Assembly (NCBI RefSeq): GCF_000373745.1
Contig: NZ_KB892295.1
Coordinates: 1-38,154 of the forward strand
Direction of reading: 5' to 3'
Length of the DNA: 38,154 nucleotides
Source: Oligella ureolytica DSM 18253
GTDB lineage: Bacteria > Pseudomonadota > Gammaproteobacteria > Burkholderiales > Burkholderiaceae_B
Part shown: positions 7,478-14,996 of the stretch, piece by piece
Numbering within the stretch: position 1 is the stretch's first letter
Layout: each line of letters starts with the position of its first letter
Program-made: the position numbers and the translations under genes
Notes under the pieces: generated by a model
Database searches by the model: none
What the model was told of the DNA's origin: nothing
The model's input: only the letters and a program-made list of their open reading frames with translations

Positions 7478-9028
7478 TTAAGAAACGTTGCGTTCCCCAT
7501 TCAAAAATGTACCAGCTGATGTACCAATGGAAACCTGTTGACTTTGACTGGAGTTTGAACCTGCACCTACACCAATGGCAATCATTTCATTACCATCCAT
7601 GTTCTGTCCAGCATTTTTTCCAATTGCGATGAAAGAATGACGTTGTCCGGGATCATTTACTTCTTCGTCCGTTCCATCACCGGCGCTAGTGCCCAGTGCA
7701 ATTGAGTCATTCGTAGCAGCTGTAGCCCCAGTACCAGCGGCAAAAGAATTGCCACCTGCCGCCACAGAGTCACCAATCGCAATACTATTTGCACCCGAAG
7801 CTAAAGCACTCGCACCTAAAGCCGCTGCATTAGCAGCTTGAGCTTTTGCATCATCACCTAAAGCCACTGAACTCGTACCACTCGCCATGCTCATACGACC
7901 AATAGAAATCGCACCAGCACCCCCTGCGCCTACTTCAGAGCCACCCGCTACCGCACCCTGCCCCAAAGCAATGGCGCCCACTCCTTCTTCAGTAGTAGTC
8001 GCTCCTGCAACCGAGTCACCATTTTCATCTTTACCACCACCACCAGCAGCAAAGCTATAGTTACCTTCTGCCTTAGCGTCAGGGCCAATTGCAACAGAGT
8101 CATCACCAATTGCTTGTGCATCATCGTCCACGGGAGTCCCTGCAGTGGAATTAGCGCGGAAGTATTTAATACCTTCGGCCTCTTCACCAAAGAAAAGGTT
8201 GTGAATCTGACCACCGGTGACAGCATCTTTAGAGTCTTCAGCAATAACTCCAACGCCGAGATCGGTAATTTTTTGATCATTTAATTTGGCGCCACCACTT
8301 AAGGTCGTCAAGCCTGACACACCTAAGGTGCCATCAACAATTGCTTGGTTAGCAACCTCTAGACTACCTGCCTTAACTAAACTACTTGCGGTGACACTTG
8401 TTAAGCTAATGTCTTGCTTTAAATCAGTTTTAAAGGTGTTATTATCTGCGTTATATTCGACGGTCGTATTGTTACCATCAGCTAGTGTTAGGGTTTCACC
8501 TAGAGTTAACGGGTCTGCCGTACCTTCATTAGCACGAACTTGCAAGCCCTTATTTACTTGTTCTTGTACACTATGCAGTTGACCACCAGTGACTGCGTCT
8601 GTAGAGTTTACGCCGATAGTTCCATTAGCCAAATTAGTGATTTTCTCACCACCTAAATTAGCACCCTTTAAATTTGTAGTCCCCGTGACAGTTAAAAGAC
8701 CAACGTTAGCAACGTTGGTCACATTTAAGCTCTCGGCACTCACAGCACCAGAAAATGCTCCTGTGCTAGTAGTCAGTCCAGTATTACTCAATGTTGTAGT
8801 AGTTGCCTCAGTCTCATCTTTGAAGACAATTTTAGTCCCTACGACTGGATCCCCCACCCCAACCGTGATAGTCTCCTGCGCATGCGCAGTCGTTCCCAAC
8901 ACAGCAGCAAGAATAGCACTAGCTAATAAAGCCGAACTACTACGCTTACCTTTCGCCTTAGTGTTTTCTGAAACAGCAACATATGTCCCTGTTTGCTCAT
9001 TCCATATGCTTTTATAAATTTTATTCAC
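7478..9028 (-). CDS. Autotransporter N-terminal fragment (signal peptide and first head)
   Basis: This is the open part upstream of the in-frame TAA: 516 residues with the extended signal peptide (residues 1 to ~50), two neck motifs (DAVTGGQLH, DAVTGGQIH) and a YadA-like left-handed beta-roll head rich in AIG and ALG repeats. If translated it would be secreted to the periplasm but has no membrane anchor, so no surface display is expected without suppression of the stop codon. Confidence 0.7.
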   Translation of the reverse strand: MNKIYKSIWNEQTGTYVAVSENTKAKGKRSSSALLASAILAAVLGTTAHAQETITVGVGDPVVGTKIVFKDETEATTTTLSNTGLTTSTGAFSGAVSAESLNVTNVANVGLLTVTGTTNLKGANLGGEKITNLANGTIGVNSTDAVTGGQLHSVQEQVNKGLQVRANEGTADPLTLGETLTLADGNNTTVEYNADNNTFKTDLKQDISLTSVTASSLVKAGSLEVANQAIVDGTLGVSGLTTLSGGAKLNDQKITDLGVGVIAEDSKDAVTGGQIHNLFFGEEAEGIKYFRANSTAGTPVDDDAQAIGDDSVAIGPDAKAEGNYSFAAGGGGKDENGDSVAGATTTEEGVGAIALGQGAVAGGSEVGAGGAGAISIGRMSMASGTSSVALGDDAKAQAANAAALGASALASGANSIAIGDSVAAGGNSFAAGTGATAATNDSIALGTSAGDGTDEEVNDPGQRHSFIAIGKNAGQNMDGNEMIAIGVGAGSNSSQSQQVSIGTSAGTFLNGERNVS

Positions 9029-9370
9029 GATAAATTTCCTGATTAAAAAAGTCATGCAAAATATGGAAACACTTTGCATTAACGACAAGTAAATAGATAA
9101 AACCGAACAGCCCACCCTGCGAATATTTATTTCATTCTGTAACGGCTTCCAGTCGACTAACTAATATTTTTTTACATTGTATTACAGAAAAATGATATAT
9201 TTTTCATATACTTTTCTATTAATCTTCAATTATTGTCAAATACATCACAATTCATTACCTTATGTATCATAAATAAGACTATGAATTACAATAGCTTACA
9301 TAAAAACAGTACAAGCCGCAAAGTTCAAAGAAACTTGTAAATGCTCACTATTACTCAATTTTTTATACAT

Positions 9371-9404
9371 AAAAGCCCGTGAAACTCATGCTTCACGGGC
9401 TTTT
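9371..9404. terminator. Hairpin, possibly bidirectional terminator
   Basis: AAAAGCCCGTGAA and TTCACGGGCTTTT pair perfectly over 13 bases with an 8-base loop. T-runs at the foot of the stem are present on both strands. No rightward gene ends nearby, so on the minus strand it is a second terminator behind metQ, or a remnant of a lost gene. Confidence 0.6.
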
Positions 9405-9530
9405 GTGCTCACTCTAAATTACAAAACTGACTATTTACTGAAGTTGTGCTGATAAAACACAATTAACACTATTTAACAAAAACAAGTAAAAACTCATACT
9501 CCGCTAGGCCTTTTATCACAATGGCCAGAC

Positions 9531-9567
9531 AAAAAAACTCCCACCAGACCTAAGCCCTATGGGAGTT
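9531..9567 (-). terminator. metQ terminator
   Basis: Stem AACTCCCA / TGGGAGTT at 9536-9567 is followed on the minus strand by seven T residues, a standard intrinsic terminator 56 bases after the metQ stop. Confidence 0.8.
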
Positions 9568-9622
9568 AGTTCTGCTTAATGACTTATCAATTAAGCAGGT
9601 AATTTAAAAAAACGACGATTAT

Positions 9623-10411
9623 TTAGAACGCTGGAACCACTGCACCTTCATACTCAGATTCGATGAATTTCTTCACTTCTTCGCTATTTAAGGCCTTGAT
9701 GAGCTTTTCTACACGAGGATCGTTTTCATTACCCGCTTTAACTGCAACTAGGTTTGCATAGGGTGACTCAGCACCTTCAATTAAGAGTGCATCTTCTAGC
9801 GGATTTAAACCCGCTTCAAGTGCATAGTTGGTATTAATCAAAGCCAAGTCCACGTCTTCTAAAACACGCGCTAGGGTAGCGGCTTCAAGTTCAGTGAACT
9901 TTAACTTTTTAGGATTTTCAGCAATGTCTCTTGAAGTAGCTAATAAGTTCGTCGGGTCCTCTAATTTGATGATGCCGTTTTGCTCTAATAATAAAAGCGC
10001 ACGCGCACCGTTAGATGGGTCGTTAGGGATAGCGACGCGAGCACCTTCTTTTAGCTCGTCAATTGAATCGATCTTTTTAGAGTAAGCCCCAAAAGGCTCA
10101 ACGTGCACAAGCGCCACGCTGACTAAATCCGTACCACGCTCCTGATTGAAGCTATCCAGATAGGGCTTATGCTGGAAAAAGTTCACATCAATTTGACCAT
10201 CCGCTACTTGCTGATTAGGCTGTACATAATCTGTAAACACCTTAATATCCAAATCCACACCCGCTTCTTTAAGCGTAGGCTGAACATGCTCAAGAATCTC
10301 AGCATGTGGTACCGGTGTAGCGGCAATACTTAGCTTATCAGCAGCCAATGCCGGTTGAAAGGCAACAGCCGCAGTTAATGTGAGGGCAGAAAAAATTGAG
10401 TTTAATTTCAC
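9623..10411 (-). CDS. metQ: Methionine ABC transporter substrate-binding protein MetQ
   Basis: The 262-residue protein is a NlpA/MetQ-family periplasmic receptor that delivers methionine to MetNI. Family segments seen are IAATPVPHAEILEHV, the VFTDYVQPNQ region, DVNFFQHKPYLD, VAIPNDPSNGARAL and LINTNYALEAGL. I choose GTG 10411: GGAG lies 8 bases upstream and a signal peptide (MKLNSIFSALTL to PALA-AD) follows directly, whereas the longer frame from 10480 adds a second hydrophobic stretch. Unlike E. coli MetQ there is no lipobox cysteine, so it is probably a soluble periplasmic protein. It is the last gene of metN-metI-metQ, separated from metI by 111 bases containing a hairpin. Confidence 0.9.
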   Translation of the reverse strand: MKLNSIFSALTLTAAVAFQPALAADKLSIAATPVPHAEILEHVQPTLKEAGVDLDIKVFTDYVQPNQQVADGQIDVNFFQHKPYLDSFNQERGTDLVSVALVHVEPFGAYSKKIDSIDELKEGARVAIPNDPSNGARALLLLEQNGIIKLEDPTNLLATSRDIAENPKKLKFTELEAATLARVLEDVDLALINTNYALEAGLNPLEDALLIEGAESPYANLVAVKAGNENDPRVEKLIKALNSEEVKKFIESEYEGAVVPAF

Positions 10412-10461
10412 GACATATTCTCCGATGATATTGAATAGTTCAATAATATATAAAAACCAGT

Positions 10462-10501
10462 AAAAAAGCCATATAAACAATCAGTTATATAACCCTTGGC
10501 T
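10462..10501 (-). terminator. Hairpin with T-run between metI and metQ
   Basis: On the minus strand AGCC..ATATAAC pairs with GTTTATATGGCT, with a bulge, and is followed by six T residues. It could be a weak terminator or an RNA-end stabiliser that sets metQ levels apart from metNI. The imperfect stem makes this tentative. Confidence 0.4.
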
Positions 10502-10522
10502 ATATTGATATGTTCATAAAGG

Positions 10523-11182
10523 TTATTTTCGATTCATCTTAGCGACTAAGCGATCGCCAAACATCTGGATCACCTGCACCATCAATACTAAAATCACAAC
10601 AGTTATCAACATCACCTCGACTTGATAGCGCTGATAACCATAACGAATCGCAATATCACCCAAACCGCCACCACCAACTACACCACTCATGGCCGTGTAG
10701 CCGATTAAGGTAATCGCGGTCACGATCACAGCACTGATAATGCCTGTCGTAGCCTCTGGTAATAAGGCATAAAACACCGTTTGTCGCGGTGTTGCGCCCA
10801 TGGCTTTACACGCCTCTGAAATACCCGGCTCCAATTCTCGTAAAATATTTTCGACTAAGCGGGCAAAAAATGGGGCAGCTCCTACAACTAATGGCGGAAT
10901 AGATCCCGGGACACCCAATGCCGTTCCCATTATCATGCGCGTAAAAGGGATCAATACAATCAGCAAAATCAAAAATGGGATCGAACGCAGGACATTGACC
11001 ACCAAAGACAAGACCTGATAAACCGGTTTATTAGCCAATAGCTGCTTATCACTACATAAAAACAAATAGATTCCCAAAGGCAAACCGATCACTACCGTAA
11101 ACAGCAAAGACCAACCGGTCATCATCAAGGTATCGATGGTCGCTTCACCAATTAAGCCCCAATCAACTCGTTCAAAATTCAC
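10523..11182 (-). CDS. metI: Methionine ABC transporter permease MetI
   Basis: This 219-residue inner-membrane protein has the usual length and about five membrane segments of MetI. It carries a BPD-type EAA loop (ISEACKAMGATPRQTVFYALLPEA region, ~142-165) that docks to the ATPase, followed by the conserved AMSGVVGGGGLGDIAIRYGYQRY segment near residues 180-200. The start is GTG 11182, forming a GTGA overlap with the metN stop, so the two are translationally coupled. It forms the transmembrane pathway for D/L-methionine as a homodimer. Confidence 0.92.
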   Translation of the reverse strand: MNFERVDWGLIGEATIDTLMMTGWSLLFTVVIGLPLGIYLFLCSDKQLLANKPVYQVLSLVVNVLRSIPFLILLIVLIPFTRMIMGTALGVPGSIPPLVVGAAPFFARLVENILRELEPGISEACKAMGATPRQTVFYALLPEATTGIISAVIVTAITLIGYTAMSGVVGGGGLGDIAIRYGYQRYQVEVMLITVVILVLMVQVIQMFGDRLVAKMNRK

Positions 11183-12207
11183 GACTTTAATACCTCATAA
11201 GCTACATTATTATTAGTTAAAAACTCGGTCACTTGCGCTTGTTGAGTCGCTTCATCCTCAATGGACACGACCAATTGACCATAAGCGATATCTTTTAACT
11301 GTCCAACCGTACCCTGCAAAATACTCACTTGGACATCCAATTCTTTAGATAAACGACTGATAAGCGGCTGAGCAGTTGTCGCACCCCGATAACTTAAACG
11401 TAATACGTGAGCGCCGGAATCAGCGACAAAACGCTTCCACGCTTCGGCGTCTACCCCGCTACTTTCATTTAATAATGACTGAGTTGTTTCATGCTGAGGG
11501 TGTAAAAACACATCGATCACCTCACCCTCTTCAACCAAATGACCGTGATCCAATACGGCGACTCTATCGCAAACACTACGAATCACATCCATACTGTGAG
11601 TGATCAGGACAATCGTAATTCCTAAGCGCTGATTAATATCCATTAATAAGGCTAAAATCGACTGCGTGGTCTCAGGATCGAGCGCGCTCGTCGCCTCATC
11701 ACATAAAAGCAATTGCGGATTATTAGCTAATGAACGAGCAATACCTACCCGCTGCTTTTGGCCACCGGATAGTTGTGCCGGATATTTGTGCGCATGCTCG
11801 GTTAAACCGACGATTTCCAAAAGCTCCATCGCACGCTCTTCGCGCTCTTTTTTGCCCACACCAACTAGGCGCAAAGGCAGACAAACGTTATCGAGTACTG
11901 TACGTGAGCTAAGCAAATTGAAATGCTGAAATACCATGCCGATACGATGACGTAACTCGCGAAGCTTCGTACCGCGATAGGCAATAATATCCTCTCCGTT
12001 AAGATAAACCTTGCCGCTGCTCGGTTTTTCTAACAGGTTTAACAGACGAATTAAGGTGGACTTACCAGCGCCTGAACGACCAATAATGCCGTAAATCGAA
12101 CCGCGTTCAATTCGTAAATTGACATTATCTAATGCCGTATGGACTGGCCTACCTTTACTCTCGTAATGCTTATATATATTTTCCAGACGAATCAAGGGCT
12201 TTTCCAA
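11179..12207 (-). CDS. metN: Methionine ABC transporter ATP-binding protein MetN
   Basis: The 342-residue protein has Walker A GRSGAGKST (43-51), Q-loop FQHFNLL, signature LSGGQKQRVGIARSL, Walker B LLLCDEATSALD and a switch His in LITHSMDV. Residues ~260-342 form the C-terminal NIL/ACT-like domain that binds methionine and inhibits transport in E. coli MetN. The only start that fits the frame is TTG at 12207 (a stop codon lies three codons upstream); a second TTG four codons later follows GGAAAAG and is an alternative. Both are weak starts. It is the first gene of metNIQ. I see no SAM riboswitch or clear Met-box upstream. Confidence 0.9.
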   Translation of the reverse strand: MEKPLIRLENIYKHYESKGRPVHTALDNVNLRIERGSIYGIIGRSGAGKSTLIRLLNLLEKPSSGKVYLNGEDIIAYRGTKLRELRHRIGMVFQHFNLLSSRTVLDNVCLPLRLVGVGKKEREERAMELLEIVGLTEHAHKYPAQLSGGQKQRVGIARSLANNPQLLLCDEATSALDPETTQSILALLMDINQRLGITIVLITHSMDVIRSVCDRVAVLDHGHLVEEGEVIDVFLHPQHETTQSLLNESSGVDAEAWKRFVADSGAHVLRLSYRGATTAQPLISRLSKELDVQVSILQGTVGQLKDIAYGQLVVSIEDEATQQAQVTEFLTNNNVAYEVLKS

Positions 12208-12585
12208 AAATTTCTAAGACTAAATATTGTAAACAATTTAGGCTCTGTTGATGGTTATAAACGGGTTTTAGAAATGCATAATTAAGCGCTGAGAGCTTTA
12301 TGACAGTTAGATGACCAACTTTCAATTTGAAATGAAATTTGCCAGATGGAAATAGATGGGTTATGCTTATAGCCCTATAAAACTTCCTCTGTGTACTTGT
12401 AGTTATATTAAATTGATTTAGTATTCAATTAGTTTAACCACAGTAACAGTCAATTTTGAGATTAATTTCTCTGTCTTTGTATTGACGACATTAGTGTTGT
12501 CGTTTTCCGCAAAAACTCTTTGGCGTACGCAGTTACCTACGAATTTATTTGTATGAACAATGTAAGACTTAAGGAGCTTTTCACA
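12208..12585. promoter_or_regulatory. Divergent control region of metNIQ and the betaine operon
   Basis: This 378-base AT-rich region separates divergent operons and must hold promoters for both. I see a small palindrome ATTGT-aa-ACAAT at 12226-12237, 19 bases before metN, and a short hairpin ACGACA/TGTCGT at 12485-12503. AAGGAG at 12571-12576 is the ribosome-binding site of the first binding-protein gene. No gene or recognised riboswitch is visible. Confidence 0.4.
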
Positions 12586-13596
12586 ATGCCTATTTATAAA
12601 AAACAAGTATTAGCCTCTCTATTATCAGCGGCCGCACTGTCTTTTGGTGCCGTATCGACCGCAACAGCAGCTGAGCCCACATGTGAAGTTGATCGTACCA
12701 TCAACTTTGGTGGCATGAGCTGGGAATCCAACCTCGTGTTAACCGATGTACAGCGTCTCATTTTAGAAAATGGCTACGGTTGTAAAACCGAGGTGCTACC
12801 AACAGAAACCCTTCCTGCATTAGCCGCTCTAGAGCGTGGCGATCTGGATGTAAATACCGAAATTTGGCTAAACAGCATGGGCAAGATTTGGGATGATGCA
12901 GAAGCCCGCGGTAAGGTGATTCGTTCCGGCGATTTATTCCTTGGTGGCGAGGCTTGGTTCATTCCTAAATATACACAAGAGCGTCTTCCAGAATTAAAAA
13001 CGGCTGCTGATCTCATCAAATTTAAAGATGAATTCCAAGATCCCGAAGACCCTAATAAAGGGCGTTTCTACGGTTGTCCTGCCGGTTGGGCTTGTGAAGT
13101 AGTCAGCACCAACTTATTCAACTCCTTGGATCTGAATGACTCTTTTACTTACTACCAACCCGGAACCGGTGCAGCTCAAAAAGCCGCATTGATGTCTGAA
13201 TATCGCCGTAAAAACAATATTGCCTTTTACTATTGGTTCCCTACCCCACTTGTCGGCTCATTGGATCTGGTCCAATTAGAACTGCCACCTTTTGATCAAG
13301 AAAAGCTTAATTGCTTAACCGACGTTGATTGTGAGAATCCTCAGCCTACGGCTTATCCTAGCAATCCGGTATTTGTGGCTTTAAATAAGGACTTTGCTGA
13401 AGAAGCTCCTCAGCTAAAAGCCTTCTTTGATAAAAATGAAGTACCTCTAGAGGTTATCAACGAAACCCTTGCTGAGATGGAAGATTCAGGTGACGACTCC
13501 ATTGACGTCGCTAAGTGGTTCTTAGCTGAGTATCCTGAGATTTGGACCAACTGGGTGCCTGAGGATGTCGCTGAACGTGTGCAATCATCACTATAA
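12586..13596 (+). CDS. proX: Glycine betaine/proline-type ABC binding protein, copy 1
   Basis: The 336-residue protein is a periplasmic OpuAC/ProX-family receptor. ATG 12586 is chosen because AAGGAG lies 10 bases upstream and a signal peptide (KKQVLA to ATAA) starts there. Three tryptophans that form the quaternary-ammonium cage in E. coli ProX have counterparts at W94 (TEIWLNS), W168 (CPAGWAC) and W217 (YYWFPTP). Cys164 and Cys170 correspond to the known ProX disulphide, and four further cysteines (33, 66 and two near 242-247) suggest two more. It is the first of three tandem paralogues ahead of the ProW and ProV genes. Ligand is likely glycine betaine or a related compound; exact specificity cannot be read. 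Confidence 0.88.
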   Translation: MPIYKKQVLASLLSAAALSFGAVSTATAAEPTCEVDRTINFGGMSWESNLVLTDVQRLILENGYGCKTEVLPTETLPALAALERGDLDVNTEIWLNSMGKIWDDAEARGKVIRSGDLFLGGEAWFIPKYTQERLPELKTAADLIKFKDEFQDPEDPNKGRFYGCPAGWACEVVSTNLFNSLDLNDSFTYYQPGTGAAQKAALMSEYRRKNNIAFYYWFPTPLVGSLDLVQLELPPFDQEKLNCLTDVDCENPQPTAYPSNPVFVALNKDFAEEAPQLKAFFDKNEVPLEVINETLAEMEDSGDDSIDVAKWFLAEYPEIWTNWVPEDVAERVQSSL

Positions 13597-13620
13597 CTAG
13601 GTAGTTGCATACAAACCAAG

Positions 13621-13653
13621 GTTGAGTTTAAGGGCTTCGGCCCTAAGCTCAAC
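13621..13653 (+). terminator. UUCG-capped hairpin after the first binding-protein gene
   Basis: GTTGAGTTTAAGGGC and GCCCTAAGCTCAAC pair around a TTCG tetraloop with one bulged A. There is no T-run after it, so it is more likely an mRNA 3'-end stabiliser or partial attenuator than a full terminator. Such hairpins commonly protect highly expressed binding-protein messages inside transporter operons. Confidence 0.55.
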
Positions 13654-13693
13654 ACTGAAAAGACCAAGAAAAGAAAGTTGAAAGAGCAATAAC

Positions 13694-13978
13694 ATGCTAT
13701 CTATCAAACAATCTTTATCAACGGCTACTACTTTTACTGCGTTGTACTTTAATGCAGACGGCGTTACCGTTGCAAACCAAGCCGCAGCCAATACTGATCA
13801 CACCGTGATTTCTGGTGAGATGGGTGTGGATACTAGCGCCAATCTCAATCATCATTTCAATCTCTCCTCCTTGTGGCTTGAAACGACGTCACAGGCTTTG
13901 TTGTTCTTTCAGCATGTCAATACAACCGTCATTGCGACATCAATTCATAACCTGAGACTTAATCATGCTAGCTACTAA
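13694..13978 (+). pseudogene. Possible remnant of another binding-protein gene, or no gene
   Basis: A 94-codon frame sits between copies 1 and 2. Its first ~28 residues resemble the signal peptide of copy 3: MLS, K, LST, AL, F and a final A fall in the same places, and AAAGAG precedes its ATG. After that there is no similarity to ProX and the frame ends by overlapping the start of copy 2. It may be a decayed extra copy or chance. This accounts for the otherwise 368-base gap between copies. Confidence 0.25.
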
Positions 13979-14972
13979 AAACCTAGTATCAATCATTATC
14001 GCAACCACCGCGCTAATCTTTGCTTCTATTAACATCGCGACTGCCGCTGAACCCCAATGTGACGTTGATCGTACGATCAACTTTGGCGGCATGAGTTGGG
14101 AATCAAATTTGGTACTAACCGATGTGCAACGCTTTATTTTAGAACATGGCTATGGTTGCCAAACCGACGTCCTACCGACAGAAACGATACCTGCTTTAGC
14201 CGCTCTAGAGCGAGGTGACTTAGATGTTAATACCGAAATCTGGTTAAACAGCATGGGATCTATTTGGGATGATGCTGAAAAACGCGGCCGTGTGATTCGT
14301 TCAACTCACCTATTCCAAGGTGGCGAGGGTTGGTTTATTCCTAAGTATGTACAAGAGCGTTTTCCGGACTTAAAGTCGGTCGCTGACTTACCAAAATACA
14401 AAGATGAATTCCAAGATCCTGAATCCCCGGATAAGGGACGCTTCTATGGTTGCCCTGCCGGCTGGTCCTGCGAAATACTCAGTACCAACTTATTTAAAGC
14501 CTATCACTTAGGCGATAGCTTCGTCTACTACCAACCCGGCACCGGTGCCGCTCAAAAAGCAGCCATCATGTCAGAGTACCGTCGTCAAAACAATATTGTT
14601 TTTTACTACTGGCTGCCCACTCCCCTAGTTGGTTCTCTGGATCTCGTGAGATTAGAGTTACCCGAATACGATGAAGAAAAATATCAATGCCTAAGTGATC
14701 CGGAATGTGTCAATCCGGAGCCTTCTGATTATCCGGACACTCCTATCTTTACAGCATTAAATAAAAAATTTGCAGAAGAAGCGCCGACCTTAAAGGCTTT
14801 TTTTGATAGCAACAAAGTACCGATAGAGGCAATTAATGCTGCGCTGGCAGAGATGGAAGAATCCGGCGATGAATCCATGGAGGTAGCTAAATGGTTTTTA
14901 AAACAATACCCGGAAGTATGGACTGAGTGGGTCCCTGATGATGTGGCAGAACGCGTGCAAGCCGCTCTGTAA
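13965..14972 (+). CDS. proX: Glycine betaine/proline-type ABC binding protein, copy 2
   Basis: This 335-residue paralogue has a signal peptide (MLATKNLVSIII to ATAA) and the same six cysteines and three cage tryptophans as copy 1 (TEIWLNS, CPAGWSC, YYWLPTP). Differences cluster around the cage: Leu follows YYW where copy 1 has Phe, and SEYRRQNN replaces SEYRRKNN. It starts at ATG 13965 behind only a weak purine tract, which may lower its expression. The stop is 24 bases before the start of copy 3. It should be exported to the periplasm and feed the shared ProW-ProV transporter; its ligand may differ slightly from copies 1 and 3. Confidence 0.88.
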   Translation: MLATKNLVSIIIATTALIFASINIATAAEPQCDVDRTINFGGMSWESNLVLTDVQRFILEHGYGCQTDVLPTETIPALAALERGDLDVNTEIWLNSMGSIWDDAEKRGRVIRSTHLFQGGEGWFIPKYVQERFPDLKSVADLPKYKDEFQDPESPDKGRFYGCPAGWSCEILSTNLFKAYHLGDSFVYYQPGTGAAQKAAIMSEYRRQNNIVFYYWLPTPLVGSLDLVRLELPEYDEEKYQCLSDPECVNPEPSDYPDTPIFTALNKKFAEEAPTLKAFFDSNKVPIEAINAALAEMEESGDESMEVAKWFLKQYPEVWTEWVPDDVAERVQAAL

Positions 14973-14996
14973 AAAATGCTAAGAGGAGCTTTTAAC

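Larger units (their letters stand above)
3026..9028 (-). pseudogene. YadA-type trimeric autotransporter adhesin, split by an in-frame TAA
   Basis: One reading frame of 2001 codons runs from GTG 9028 to the stop at 3026 and is broken once, by TAA at 7478-7480. The GTG has AGGAAA upstream and starts an extended signal peptide (NKIYKSIWNEQTGTYVAV, then a hydrophobic stretch ending AHAQ). Beyond come YadA-head repeats (patterns such as SVALG, AIAIG, ASGANS), nine neck-like motifs of the DAVNGSQL type, at least five stalk modules each beginning near a GW residue pair, and a C-terminal 4-strand membrane anchor ending in GAGVGYQW, with the aromatic last residue typical of the family. The N-terminal 516 residues would be exported without an anchor; the C-terminal part (ATG 7420 onward) lacks a signal peptide. 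A single substitution, for example TTA to TAA in a VSLG-like head repeat, would explain the break. Sequencing error cannot be excluded. Confidence 0.85.
9029..9622. other. Intergenic region between metQ and the autotransporter
   Basis: This gap of ~590 bases is very AT-rich. I see no credible gene in it. It should hold the autotransporter promoter (9029-9370, read leftward), a perfect 13-base-arm hairpin at 9371-9404 and the metQ terminator at 9531-9567. Confidence 0.6.

Noticed and set aside
7421-7480. Frameshift between the two autotransporter fragments
   Set aside because: 7480 and 7420 are in the same frame and head sequence continues through the stop, so it is a nonsense codon.
3300-9017. 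Many antisense and alternate-frame open frames inside the autotransporter
   Set aside because: They arise from the repetitive, GC-patterned coding sequence and show no domains; the real frame is continuous with signal peptide, necks and anchor.
12208-12585. SAM riboswitch or osmotic riboswitch
   Set aside because: No conserved core or convincing multi-stem structure could be identified, only short palindromes.
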